Assembly: GCA_950022295.1 (NCBI GenBank)
Contig: OX465599.1
Location: 4,774,001-4,838,000 of the forward strand
DNA from: Bromus sterilis
Lineage: Eukaryota; Streptophyta; Magnoliopsida; Poales; Poaceae
Direction of reading: 5' to 3'
Length of the DNA: 64,000 bases
Part shown: piece by piece, positions 34,806 through 46,484 of the stretch
Position numbering within the stretch: position 1 is the stretch's first letter
How the letters are laid out: every line of letters starts with the position of its first letter
The notes under the pieces: model-generated
The model's database searches: none
Told to the model about the DNA's origin: nothing
Seen by the model: only the letters and a program-made list of their open reading frames with translations
Translations under genes and position numbers: made by a program

Positions 34806-34818
34806 GTTTGCGGGGGAA

Positions 34819-35004
34819 TGTTAAACAACCGAGTCACATATTGTTGAGATTTGGTTGTTAGACTAGTTGTTAGGCTAGCTGTAGATAAGGATGTATCTTG
34901 TCCACGGTTGTAATCTAAACAACATGTACTTATCTCTTGTACAACCTGTGTAAATATACGAGGAGGCCGGTGAGGATTCTCACGGCAAAACATTATCTCT
35001 GACT
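34819..35004 (+). repeat. 3' LTR of the short-LTR Copia element
   Basis: 186 bp, three substitutions from the 5' LTR by eye, followed by the GCGTG target duplication. Confidence 0.9.
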
Positions 35005-35009
35005 GCGTG

Positions 35010-35784
35010 CGGTGTCTTTCATGTGAATCTTGACGTCGTACCAGCCGTGGATACTCGGTACCAGCTACCACCGTGTCCAGCGCGTGGTTTCTCCATAGAA
35101 TGCAGACTACTACTGCAGTTAGCAACTGCATGAGTCCATGGCGTCGCCGCCCTATTTGTGATGCCTAAGGATAAAGGTTCCCACTCACATTTTTGCTATA
35201 CAACACATTTCTTGGTGAAATAGTATATTTTCCAGAATAGTCTTGATTTATCATTTGGAATATTATACTCGTATTCATTAACTACTTCGAGCTCTAATGG
35301 AACAACCGTACAAATGTTTGGATTTACTCATGTAGATAAAACATCTTAAAAAGCCAACGTATTACTACTGGTAAGGTGCACACCTGTTGGTTACATTTGA
35401 CTACATTGATTGCTCAGAAAGCTTGTTTATACATGACTGAGCAAAGTATCAAATGGTTAGTGTGCACTAGTGCATGTAATTTGATACTCGGAATTCTAGA
35501 ATAAAATACAATATTAGTATGTTAAGGCCTTAAGGGACACACCATATGATTATCTCAGAATTTTCAGACATCACAAGCCTTCTCAAAGCTTAATTATATA
35601 CTAAAATTAGCCAGCCTACATATGAGGGTTCTAAGATTTCCATGGCTAGAGAGATGCTTCTAATCTCCATGTACTAACCTAATTCATCAGAAAATAGGAT
35701 TTTCCCACTCTCTATAGGAAATAACCTAATTATAAGCTGCTACATCCTATATTAGTGCTTTTAAATAAGAGGGCTTTAGTCTTA
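35010..35784. other. Intergenic DNA, no gene seen
   Basis: Moderately AT-rich sequence between the Copia element and the CACTA transposon, with nothing recognisable. Confidence 0.5.
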
Positions 35785-35980
35785 CACTATTAGGGAATGC
35801 CCTTTTAGTGGCGCCCTTTTTTGTGTTTAGTGGCGCATTAGGGATGCGCCACTAACTACAAGCCACTAATAAGGGCTTAGAGGTGGCGCATTCTGATATG
35901 CGCCACGCCTAAGGTTCCCTAGGGGTGGCGCATTCACAGTGCGCCACTAAATCCTGACAAAATGCGCCACTAAAGAATTA
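35785..35980. repeat. Left terminal and subterminal repeats of the CACTA element
   Basis: The terminal CACTA repeat is followed by about eight GTGGCGCA or TGCGCCAC motifs in both orientations within 180 bp. Confidence 0.85.
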
Positions 35981-36485
35981 CAGAATTTTTTTTTACAGAA
36001 AAGAATAAAAGCATTACAAATATTTTTATTATATTACAGAAATGCAAAATACAATATAACAATGAGGCCAACAATTATTGATACAAAAGAATTGCATTAT
36101 AATTCGTATTACAAAGATTTACAAAGGTTTAGAGGCCAACAAGATTCACAAGATTACATCCATCACAAAATTACAATGAGTCCAACAATTATTGAAAACC
36201 GAAAGCTACTTTCGTCATCATATCTTGTTTGCTCTTCAACCTGCACAAAACAAAGCTTTAGAGGTCACATCCATATGAATCATACCAAAGGAGAACAAAG
36301 CAATCTAGCATCTATTCTTATCAACAACTTAAAGCAAGTCGATCAATGGCGAGAAGCATGCACATATGCATAAAAATGCATATGCAGTGACCTTTATACA
36401 CAAAGAGAACCAAGAGTATTTGACACTACCATCTACTACACAAAGAGTACATCCAAATTACATTCAAATTACACAAAGAGTACAT

Positions 36486-38384
36486 TCAATTGTTCTGACT
36501 CGGCTCGGGGAATAGGCGCCATCCTTCTTTCGTCATGAAAGGCCTTGTGTCACGCAGGGCCTTTAGGCGGACTTCTATCTCCCCATTGGATGGTGCAATG
36601 TTCGAGTGGAAGATCGACCCCCTCATTTGTACTTCATGACGGATGATAGTCGCCATCTGCGCTTGGATGTGAAAGAACTCCTCCTTCAGATTCGCATCGG
36701 CGATTTCCGCCTTCCTTTCGGCCCACGCTCTGAGATGACTTGGCAGCGTAAGGTTGCGTTGTTCCTGTACAATCGCCCTCATGTGATGAAGGGCGTAGTA
36801 CGCATCCCTCACACTGCCAGCCGGCTGCTAGACGCACGGGAACTGCGTTACGTGGTTAAACACGTTCACGCCAGGCTGATTTTTCCTGAACTTGTGCTTC
36901 ATGATCTTTCCTCCGGCTTTTATGTAGCCGACGAGAGCATCATCCAAAACTCTCATGATATACTTGTAATCTTTCTTCTTCACACTCCCCGAGTCTAAAT
37001 ACACGACATGCGAGTGTTGCGGTGAAAAGCAGATGAGCACGCAGTCTTAATCCTCACTGCATAATTAAAACAATCCAAAAGGAATGTTGAAAGAGGACAA
37101 TGGAAAGCTAAGAAAGCATATATGCTACGGAGGCGAGCGAATGACTTACTTGGGAGAGTAGGTCATAAGAAATGAATCCTTATCGGCGTTCTGTAGCATG
37201 AAGTCTGTGATGTACCCCGTCGCGAGAGCCGCGTCCCCGTCGTCCATCAAGATGCTTTCACGCATGTAGAAGGGGTCCAATATCGCGATGCTCGGGGCCT
37301 TATCTCTCCTGATACTCATAGTAAGGCTGAGCGAGAACAGACGTATAAGGCTATGGTCCAGCCGCTTGAGATGGTACAAATTGAAGATCTCCGAAAATCG
37401 CAGGATTATCATATCCGCGGGGATAGTGTTGATGAAGCCCATGTTGAGTGGCACCTTGGCCATGAAAACCGGGTACGAGGGATTCTGTTCTCGAAGAAGA
37501 ATCTTCTCTAATGCCATAATACTATGATGCAGACTCTGCATATCCGAAGTTGCAAGGTCCAGCATGTCCTTAGGTAGCATCGCCCTACCAGCCACATGGA
37601 TTTCAAACGAGAGATCCTTGGGTCTTGGTGGCCCGTCCTGAGCCCGGATCGGCATCGAAGGTTGGCTACTCGAAGTGATGCTCTTCTTTCTTTTCCGTTC
37701 CTTCTTCTTTTCTGATTTTGAGCAGTCACCGGCCTTTATCTGCTCAGTGGCCGCCTTATGGAGTGTGGACGGGATGAGAATAGATCTCCTTGTGGCATCT
37801 GCTTGAGGCTCGGTGAAGGCGCAAGCTGCTGGAGACATGTCCTGAGAAGCAGTGAAGAGACGCGTGGAGCAAGCAGGCTTCGCCGCAGGATCAGCTGGAC
37901 CGCGAGCTTCATCGTCATGCTGATAGGCTCCTTCAGCAGGAGGCATGAATAAGTCATCAGCATCATACAAAGTATTGATGAACTGGTCGGCGCTGATATC
38001 ATCATCAAGATCATCGTCTTCTTGTTGTGCACCGATGGGATCATGTGGCGCCGACACGATGACTAGCGGTGTTGTCCCATGTGTGGTGCCCCTTTCCCCC
38101 ACGGTCATTAAACGCATTTGGCTCTTCGGCCATAGGCATATTTGGTTGAAACAATCACTGAGGACTGTCGGCTCGTCCTCATCGTATCCGGGGGGTTGAA
38201 TGGGAGGTTCAACTCTCTCGTAGCCCGAAATCACGAGAGAGATTTGAACCATATGCATCTCCGGTGCCATCGGCATATTGTGCATGATTCGATTTTGTGG
38301 TTGAATGATTTTACCTTTGGAAACATCCTTCAACTCGCCGTCCACGACTTGTAATAGAATACATGGAGTGTCCTCCTGCGAAAT

Positions 38385-38431
<47 letters not shown>

Positions 38432-40254
38432 TGTATGGCATCAGAGAGATTACACTAAAAAAGGCAAGGAGATGAAGTCCTCGTTTGAGTTGCAGACGCT
38501 TATAGTTACCTTGAGGGCGTCGAGGTCGGCTAGTGAAGAGACCCCGCCGATGACGGCGGGCATGCAAGAGACGGAGGGCGCGCTGCCTCCCGTGGCGTCG
38601 GTCGCCCTATTTGCGCTGCCGCCGGGTGCATTATTGTTATGCCCCGGTTGCTCGATCGTGGCTAGAGGAGTTACCATCACGTCCGGCGTCGCCGCCTCGG
38701 TGTTGGCGGCCGGAGTCACCAATACGCCGGGAGTCGGTGCGGGAGCCACCACTACTGCGGGAGTCGGGACTGCGGGCGCCGCGGTGCCCGAGTTGCTGCC
38801 GACCATGCTGGGGACTGGTATGGGCCCTTGTCCACCACGCGCTTGCCAATTCACGAGCGACTGCATCATATATGGAAGGAGAGCGTTCATCATCTTCGCC
38901 ACTTCGTCCTGGACAAGCTGCGGAAGCATGTTCACCTTCTCCTCTAGTCCACGAACATAAGCGGCATCTTCTTCGGTCCTTCTCGCCTTGCGCCCCCTCG
39001 AACCGGACTGCTCCGCCGATTTTCCATAATATTCGGACCAATTTAGGTCCGCACCAAAGCCGACCACACGGCCGGCTGACGATGGCTTCGCCGTCACGTC
39101 GTCAACCTTCTTGACCTTGTTCAACGCCCTGTTAAAGGCGTTGTCCCACGGGCCGGCCGGCTTAACCGACGACTCCTGCGATGAGGCGATTTTCATTTCC
39201 GCTTGCTGCAAAAAGAATGTGAAACGTTAAGAAATTGTGAACTTCACTCGAGAATTCAATCGACAAGGTCGCGTGGTAAACTACTTACCACGGCAGTCGT
39301 AAACTCCTGAATCTTAGGATCGATAATTATTTTCGAGGTTGCTTTGTCCTTATAGCTCCGGGCCCTCACAAAGAATTCAGTCTGCGGATCATCTTTGTAT
39401 TGCTGGAAGGGGTTAGGTATGCCCGCAGCGGCGTACTCGGCATCCTCCTTGTCCCATTTAGGCTTGGAACTTTTGTAACCATCGGCTCCGAGACGGTGGT
39501 TACCTATGACCTGCGACCGCATGGCCTTGCCCTTTGCACTCGCGGCCTTGGCTTGCTCGGACTCACACCTAGCCTTGAAAAGGTTGTAGGTAGCTTCGTC
39601 GATCAACGGCTCTTTCTCCTTGAGCTCCTCCCAGGTTTTGTTCTTTTCAAAAATTGCCCTCTTCACCCGGGTTTTCCAACTAGACAAGGCCTTGCTCATC
39701 TTCCTGAGGGCCCATGTGTTTACTTTGTTCCCTCTGAGTTTGGTGTTATCGTACGGCTCCGGAAACTTGTATCGTCCGCGCAGCTTGTTGATAAGAAGCT
39801 GACAATAATGAATATTCTCACGACTCCTGAGGTTAATCGTGGTGATCGGCACGGTGTTGCGGAGGATCGCCGCGACTTGACGGCCGTACCCTTCCGAAAA
39901 ACGTTCGGGCTCTTTAGGAATCCCGACGGCGGTCACAACAGTAAACTCTTGCCTGATGACGCCGACCTTGGTCGGTTTCCGATTCCTCTTCTTCGACTGG
40001 GTACCATCTGTGTTGGAGCCACCGGTCCCATCATCCTCGCCGATGTTCCTCTCGCCGTCTGTCGTACCGGCCTCCTCCTCCAAGTCATCATCCGATGAGT
40101 CAGACTCCGACTCTATCTCCTCCTCATACTCCTCCTCGCCCGGAGGTACTTCCTCTTCTCTCTGCTCCTCGACCTCCTCCTGGGAGTATTCCAAAAATTG
40201 CTTCCTTTTTTCTCCCGGCTGAGAAGAAGGACCGGCGTCGGCTCCGGTCGACAT
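36486..40254 (-). pseudogene. CACTA second gene: TNP1-like N-terminus with Ulp1-like (C48) C-terminal domain
   Basis: Inferred exons: 40254-39289, 39205-38510, 38375-37150 and 37056-36486, with GT..AG junctions and matching phases at the first two introns. The start MSTGADAGPSSQ is followed by an acidic glutamate/serine tract, then a basic region (YCQLLINKLRGRYKFPEPY, WKTRVKRAIFEKNKTWEELK) like En/Spm accessory proteins. Exon 2 holds a coiled stretch and alanine/proline-rich tail; exon 3 is acidic then lysine-rich. Exon 4 reads CFSPQHSHVVYLDSGSVKKK, the His and Asp blocks of Ulp1-like peptidases. In the later block (QPAGSVRDAYYALHHM) DA stands where active enzymes have CG, so the nucleophile cysteine seems absent. 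Exon 4 has an in-frame TAA near 37048 and TAG at 36828-36830. A (TA)n tract lies in intron 2. Confidence 0.75.
38384..38428. repeat. (TA)n microsatellite
   Basis: About 21 uninterrupted TA units inside an intron of the second CACTA gene, just upstream of the exon 3 acceptor. Confidence 0.95.
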
Positions 40255-40321
40255 GTTTGCACTAGTACAATATTAAGAAATGCAACTACTTAATTAATTA
40301 GCACAATAAATAAATGCAAAT

Positions 40322-40410
40322 ACTCTCATGTTAAGAAAAATAGCAAAGGTCATATACAAATTCATGGAAAAATTCGGCATGACCTTTGCTCTTTTTCTTA
40401 ACATGAGAGT
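40322..40410. repeat. 32-bp-arm inverted repeat (hairpin) upstream of the second CACTA gene
   Basis: Arms 40322-40353 and 40379-40410 match at 31 of 32 positions, with a 25-nt loop. It lies 68 bp upstream of the ATG at 40254. The loop and right arm include a 21-bp sequence found again upstream of the TNP2 gene. Confidence 0.85.
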
Positions 40411-41792
40411 GCCCCATTCTCAACCGAAACGGAAGTTAATCAACATTTCGGGAGAAAGGGGATATTAATTTGTACCTGCACAAAATAATGCCTACATGTA
40501 GGCACAACCAGCACATATATAGTGTAGAACAATGCACTAAAATAGATACAAAAAGAATCTGCCATGCAATTAAACAATGAAACCACAAAACCATTTTGTA
40601 TATACATGAAAACAATGAAACACACATATTTTTTGGTTTTGTTGGCACAACAGCTACACTATGGGAATCACACCGTTGTGGTATATTTGGATGCATAGGA
40701 TTCATTTTAAAACTTTCTATATTGTTCTTGCCACTAGTTTCATAAGATTGACATGTATAGGAGCCTCCTTTTTCTTTTCTGCATGCATGGCCTCCCTCTA
40801 TCTTTTTCTTTTCTGCATGCATGGCCTCCCTCCCCAAATTACTTCATTTGAAGGATGCAAAGCATCCCACAATGCACTTAGGGCCCCTGAATCCAACTAT
40901 GTGTTACACTTACACCCTACCATTGAAATGCTTTGGTTATGCTCTGCAAATAGTGTCGTCTATTTTTTTCCTTATTGCAGAGTTCTAGTTGCACATGCAG
41001 TAACAAGATGAAGCTACTTTTCTCTTTTTAGATAAAGATTTCACTATGCTAAACTTCACTACCAGAGGAGAGAATGATAGAATTCACTATGGCACAAGGT
41101 GCAAGATCACACATGTAAACATGGAGTACTGCTTCCACCTTCCCACATTCAATTGTTGGAAGCAAGTTCAGGACGGCTAACAGAAACCTGATAAAAACAA
41201 ATGTTATACTTTCTAGATGGCCCCTCTTTTCTTTGTTATAAATCTGCTAAGAATAAATGCTAGCATAGGGCTTTCCCAACTCCTCACCATCTAATTGGTG
41301 AGTTGAAAAATTGATGCCATGCGTGACTCTAATTGAATATGAAGTAGCATTGAGCAACAACAAAATTCAGCAGCAACAACACGACCTATTTCCCACCGAA
41401 ATTTGCAACATTTGGAAACCATAGCCATGGAGACAGGGGAGCAGGGGGGTGGATGGAGATGGAGGGGGATTCGTTCTCACCTCGGGGGCGTCGGGGTGGC
41501 GGCTCCGGTGGCGGTGAGGGGGCGGCTCCGGTGACGATGGTGGCGCCCGGGGACGGCGGCGGCCGTGGATGGGGGTGCGGGGGCGGCTTCGGCGTCGCCT
41601 AGGTCGGGTGGCGCCCGGGGAGAGCAGTGGTCGTGGATGGGGGCGCGGGGGCGGCTCCGGTGGCGGTGAGGGCAGCGGCCGAAGAGCAGGAGTGCGGCTA
41701 GGACTCCGGTGCCGGCGAGGTGCGGCGACGGCTGAGAGAGATGTCGAGTGGGGGGGAATGAGTACTGTGCGGGTAGGGAAGGGGGTAGTTGG
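40411..41792. other. Non-coding DNA between the two CACTA genes
   Basis: The left part is AT-rich and unremarkable. From 41440 to 41790 it is extremely GC-rich, with open frames on both strands that reflect composition only. A minus-strand proline/arginine-rich frame 41801-41367 has no recognisable domain. Confidence 0.45.
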
Positions 41793-41921
41793 AATAGGCA
41801 AGTCTTAGGGGTGGCGCATATTGCAGAAATGCGCCACCAAGTAGATCCTTATGCGTGGCGCATAAGGATCTACTTGGTGGCGCATTTCTGCAATATGCGC
41901 CACCCCTAAGACTTGCCTATT
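41793..41921. repeat. Perfect palindrome with 63-bp arms
   Basis: Arms 41793-41855 and 41859-41921 are exact reverse complements around a 3-nt centre (TGG). The arms contain GTGGCGCA, TGCGCCAC and AAGTAGATCCTTATGCG. The motifs are those of the CACTA subterminal regions, but the palindrome is about 4.6 kb from the nearer terminus. Confidence 0.95.
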
Positions 41922-42173
41922 TTTTGTTTAATATGAGCTAATTAACTAGATCTATTAAAAACTATAAATGAACATGTAAGGGTACTTATTTTTTTTCAAA
42001 TTCCATTCTGCCATATGCAATTGTACTAGTACTTTGATTTTTTAGCATGATATATATGATCTCGTGGGAAACCAAATACTTCGATAAATTATGAAGTGCA
42101 TATTAAATCCATGCATACACAAAGTGATCATAAATTACAAAAGATATTCTTAAATTTGGAGCTAGCTATCTAG

Positions 42174-45100
42174 CTATCGTTTCCTCACGATCTTCTTCTT
42201 GCCCTTCTTTGTCGTGGATGAATAATTTAGGCCCGGGACGCCTTCACTTTTCCTCTTGAACGGGAGGAGACCTTTCTTCGGTAGGGTTGTGGTGTATGAA
42301 TCCTGAGCGGCGTAGTCATCCTCCATCTTTGGGTCGCCGTACTTGTCAAAGTCTTTCTCGTTGGCGACTCCATCCATTCCGATGATGTTTCTTTTGCCTC
42401 TCCTCACTACAACGCGGATCGGCTTTGATGGGTCGGTAATGAAGAAGCATTGGTCCACTTGGCTAGCCAGTACCCATGGCTCATTTTTCGCGGTGACGTT
42501 TGCGCCCGCAGACTTGGATTTGGCTTCGGGTATAACCATGGTGGTGAAGTACCGGTCTTCTTTTACGACGCTCTTGGCCCATCTCACACGGAACATCGGC
42601 ACCTTCTCTCCACAGTAGTCGAGCTCCCATATGTCCTCGATCCTTCCATAAAATCTTTTCTTGACGCCATCGGTGTAGAATATCCCCGTTACCCCTGAGT
42701 TCTTCTAATCGCAGTTATTGTCCTTTTCCTCCGTGTAAAATGTGTAGTCGTTGATATCATACGCTTGATAGGTCATCAGGTTGCGTGCGGCACCCTGTGA
42801 CAAGGTGAATATCATCTTTTCGTCCTCGGAAGCGTTCCTTCGCGGGGGATTAGCACGAAGCTCGTCCCTAAACCAAGTCATGAAACCGGAGTTGTGCTCT
42901 TTGATTAGCCATGGATATCGGTCCGTTATCTGCAGGCCCTGGTCACTGTACTTCTTCCTGAAAATCCTTGTGCTTTACTATCCAAGGATCGACCAGCTGG
43001 ATGTGTTGTAGCACGACTAGGCTTGCTCTTTCAAAGTCGATGTCTCGACCGTCAAAGTTGACATGCATTGCGCGGCTTCCCTCGTGGTGACCACACCCAT
43101 CGGTCCTGCCAAAGTGCTTGTTGACGGCCAGACCAACAGGGTTCTCGGTGTTGAGATAATTCGTGCAAAAAGAGATGCACTCTTCGGTTAGAAAGCCCTT
43201 CGCTATGCTTGCATCTGGACGGGACCTATTACGAACGTATTTTTTGATGTGTCCATTCATCCTTTCGAACGGCATCATGCTGCGCAGAAATGCAGGCTCG
43301 AGTTGGACGATATCCTCCACGACGTGGATCAGCAGATGCACCATAATGTCAAAGAACGCGGGCGGGAAATAGATCTCAAGCTCGCATAGTATGAGCACGA
43401 TCTCCTCCTGTAGCCTTTTGAGTTGCGTAGCACAAATCGACTTCCGGGAGATGACGTCAAAAAAGTTGCAAAGGCCAAACAACGTTTTACGGAGCTCGTC
43501 CATTATCCCTCGCATCGCAACCGGGAGAATCTGCGTCATTAGCACAGCACAGTCGTGAGATTTCATCCCGCTGAAACGCTGCTTCGCGTCGTCTAGGTAT
43601 CAGCTTATCTTCCCCGCGTAGCCGTTCGGAAATTTTACTCATATGAGGCAGTGGATAAACCGCTTGATCTCCTCCTCACACATAGTGAAGCATGCCGGGG
43701 GGCAGTGATCAATACCGGTCTTCTTCTTGGTCGTCCTTTTTCGTTTGCGAGAGTTTTGCGTTTCCGTATCCTCTTCCTCCTCTGGCTCATCATCGTCGTC
43801 ACTAGGGGGGTGAAGTTCCCTCCTGATGCCCATAAATTTCAAGTCATTCCTTGCTTTTGGCCCGTCTTTGGTCTTCTCCGGCATGTTGAGCAGCGTGCCA
43901 AACAAGCTCTCGCACACGTTCTTTGTGATATGCATTAGATCAAGGCTATGAGGACTGCGGAGTAGACTCCAGTATTCCAAATCCCAGAAAACAGACCTCG
44001 CTTTCCATACCATCATCAACGGCTGAGTCTTCTTTTTTTTCTTTCTCGGCGCGGGGCACTCTTTCCAAGTTTTCAGCAAGTTGTCGATTTCTTTGCCGCT
44101 CCTTCGAGCTGGAGGTGCTCGCAGCTCCTCGCTTCCATCGAACATATGTCCTTGTTTTCTCCACGCGTGTTTCTTGGGAAGCCACCTCCGAGACCCCTGG
44201 AACACGGTTTTTGAAGATCCGGGATCTTTTGGTAGCCGGCGGTACGTTGTATTATCCATGCACCTAACGCATGCACAGAATCCTTGGACCACCTGCCCTG
44301 AGAAATATCCGTATCCGAGATAGTCGTGCACCGTCGTGATCACCGCGACTTTCATTGGGAAATATTCTTTTGCCGCGGCGTCCCACGTATTGACTCTGTC
44401 TTTCCATAATGTTTCTAGCTCCTCTTTCAACAGCTGCAGATATAGATTGAGGTCCGTACCTGGTTGTTTCGGCCGTTGAACTAGCATACACATTGTTATG
44501 TACTTTTTCTTCATGCACTTCCAGGGGGGAAGGTTGTATATGCATACAAACACGGGCCAGGTACTGTGTGTGCTGCTCTGGCCGCCAAACGGATTGACTC
44601 CATCGGCGCTCACACCAATCCTGAAGTTCCTTGGTTCTTTCCCAAAATCTGGGTATTCGAGGTCCAACGCAGTCCATTGGCTACCATCTGAAGGGTGCCT
44701 CAGCATGTCCTCCTTTTCCAGATCCGGGTTCGGGTCATCCTCTTTTAGCTTCTTTCTATCCGCGTGCCAGGTCATGAGCTTTGCTTCCTCGGGATCTACG
44801 AAATACCTCTGCAGACGAGGAGTGATCGGAAAGTATTATACCACTTTTCTAGGAAGTTTCTTCCCTCTCTTGTATCGACTAACACCGCACACCGAACATG
44901 TGGTTTTATCTTCGTCCTCACCCCGATAGATCATGCAATCATTTATGCAGACGTGGTATTTAACGTGCGGAAGATCGAGAGGGCAAAGAACTTTCTTGGC
45001 CTCAGCGATACTAGTTGGGCACGTGTTGCCCTTCGGAAGACGATCGTGTCAGAATGCCATGTTATCATCGAAGCTTTCGTCGGTCCATTTGTGTTTTGCC

Positions 45101-45675
45101 TTCATCTCCATAGCCCCAAGTGTTACATTCAAGCGGGTATCCCCGTTGTTGCATCCTTCGTACAACTTCGTAATCACGTCTTTCTCGAGTTGCGCCATCT
45201 TGGCTTTCTCTCTAGCTGCACCTCTTGCGTTCAACGCCTCTTTGATAAGCAGCTCTTGAACATGAGGGTCCCTCACCCAGCTTGAATCCTCATCATGTCC
45301 GACATCTTGATCTTCATGTCCGGCATCTTGATCTACATGATCCGCTTCGGCATCTTCTTCATGATCATGTACGGGATGCTCTTCATCTTCTCGCTTGCCG
45401 CTGTTTTCTGGTTGCCCTTCCTCATTTACTGGCGCCCCACCATTGACGTACTCCTCCTCACCAGCTTCATCACTTATCCATCGTGTGTAGCCATCCATCA
45501 AACCATTAGGCTTCAGGTGTCTTTGCAATATTCCGGAATCAGGCTCGGTCACGCACTGCAGTTTGCATCTCCGACATAGACATCTTATATCCGACCTATT
45601 ATTCCTTAGCATGTCGTTTGTCGCACATTGCATCCACCTAGCCACGGTGATATCGCTCAACATCTCGCGGACCAT
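42174..45675 (-). pseudogene. CACTA TNP2-type transposase (Transposase_21, DUF4218, DUF4216)
   Basis: A single minus frame runs from MVREMLSDITVARWM (45675) to about 42943. It holds a Transposase-associated-like N-terminus and an acidic linker, then Transposase_21 (DGVNPFGGQSSTHSTWPVFV, YNLPPWKCMKKKYITMCML, CVRCMDNTTYR, SLDLMHITKNVCESLFGTLL), then DUF4218 (AVLMTQILPVAMRGIMDEL, FPPAFFDIMVHLLIHVVEDI, FERMNGHIKKYVRNR). DUF4216 (FRVRWAK, NEPWVLASQVDQCFFITD) lies in another frame at 42602-42174. Premature stops are TGA 45049-45051, TAA 44836-44838, TGA 43639-43641 and TGA 43600-43602; at least three sit where tryptophan is expected. In live elements TNP2 cuts the CACTA ends. This copy cannot make a full protein. 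Confidence 0.88.
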
Positions 45676-45732
45676 GGTCGATCACCTGCGTGCACGGAGA
45701 GAGCAACACAATTATATATCACAGTCGTCGCC

Positions 45733-45830
45733 GGAAAAATTCGGCATGACCTTCCCTAATAATGCATTGGAGCATGCGGAGAGTGTGCCAGAAATTTGCC
45801 GAAATAAAAATGAATCGACATTTCGGCAAA
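45733..45830. promoter_or_regulatory. Leader region of TNP2 with shared 21-bp motif and small inverted repeat
   Basis: GGAAAAATTCGGCATGACCT plus one more matching base at 45733-45753 repeats the sequence at 40366-40386 exactly. TTTGCCGAAAT (45795-45805) and ATTTCGGCAAA (45820-45830) form an 11-bp inverted repeat. Both lie just upstream of the TNP2 start, so a regulatory role is plausible but unproven. Confidence 0.45.
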
Positions 45831-45845
45831 ACATTGACCACTAAA

Positions 45846-45945
45846 GATACACATATACATCAAACCACCATAAGCTTCACATATACATCAAACCACCACA
45901 AGCTTCACATATACATCAAACCCAAGCTTCACATATACAACAAAC
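45846..45945. repeat. Short tandem repeat, about 30-bp units
   Basis: Three to four units of the type CACATATACATCAAACCACC followed by ATAAGCTT; the last unit is shortened. Confidence 0.85.
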
Positions 45946-46189
45946 CCCAAGCTAATAAAGGCAAGTATATGGGTCATAAATGGAACAAAAGAGTTTGGGA
46001 GGAGGTCCACTTACTTCAATATGAAACAAAATAGATGTAATGCCAAGTATCGATGGATAAATGAAAGAAATGAGGTGGGGAGGAGGAGAAAACCGAATAG
46101 ATCTAGGGTTTGAAGAGTGGATCTAGTTTGAGAATTGTGTGGAGTGAATGAGAGGTGGTAGGTGGGGTGAAGTAGATAAGGGCAGCTCT

Positions 46190-46481
46190 AGGCATTTAGT
46201 GGTGCATATAGAAAGTCAGTGGTGGTGCATTAGTAGAATGCGCCACCCCTAAGCTCTTATGGGTGGCGCATTAGACAAATGTGCCACCCCGCATTAAGTA
46301 AATGCGCCACTCATAGGGTCCTTAGGGGTGGCGCATATTGCTAGATGGGCCACGTATAAGATCATCCAGGCTGGCCCACTTCTTATGGGTGGCGCATTAT
46401 TTTCCAGTGCGCCATGGGGTGCATGGCTTTCTATATGGGCCACTAATAAGCTTTCCATGTATAGCTATTTCCCTATTAGTG
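46190..46481. repeat. Right subterminal and terminal repeats of the CACTA element
   Basis: About seven GTGGCGCA/TGCGCCAC-type motifs precede the inverted terminus ending TTCCCTATTAGTG. Confidence 0.85.
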
Positions 46482-46484
46482 TTA

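Larger units (their letters stand above)
30196..35004 (+). mobile_element. Complete Copia element with short (186-bp) LTRs
   Basis: LTRs 30196-30381 and 34819-35004 have identical length and differ at three positions by my reading (about 1.6 percent). The target duplication GCGTG lies at 30191-30195 and 35005-35009. A perfect tRNA-Met primer site TGGTATCAGAGC abuts the 5' LTR (30382-30393), and the purine tract GCGGGGGAA precedes the 3' LTR. Gag and pol are in Copia order but carry three stops and three frameshifts. Gag is GC-rich, unlike the AT-rich integrase part. Confidence 0.92.
35785..46481 (-). mobile_element. Complete CACTA (En/Spm-type) DNA transposon, 10.7 kb
   Basis: Termini CACTATTAGGGAA (35785) and, inverted, CACTAATAGGGAA (46481) match at 12 of 13 positions. 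The 3-bp target duplication TTA lies at 35782-35784 and 46482-46484. Both ends carry many copies of GTGGCGCA/TGCGCCAC, the subterminal motif class bound by CACTA accessory proteins. Two minus-strand genes lie inside: a TNP2-type transposase (42174-45675) and a TNP1/Ulp1-type gene (36486-40254). Both are interrupted by stops, so this copy is structurally complete but should not be autonomous. Confidence 0.93.

Noticed and set aside
39400..40098. A 232-codon plus-strand frame opposite the second CACTA gene
   Set aside because: It is antisense to exon 1, which has a good start, splice sites and continuation into further exons.
41367..41801. A 144-codon proline/arginine-rich minus-strand frame
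   Set aside because: Compositional: extreme GC content, no domain, and it runs into the palindrome.
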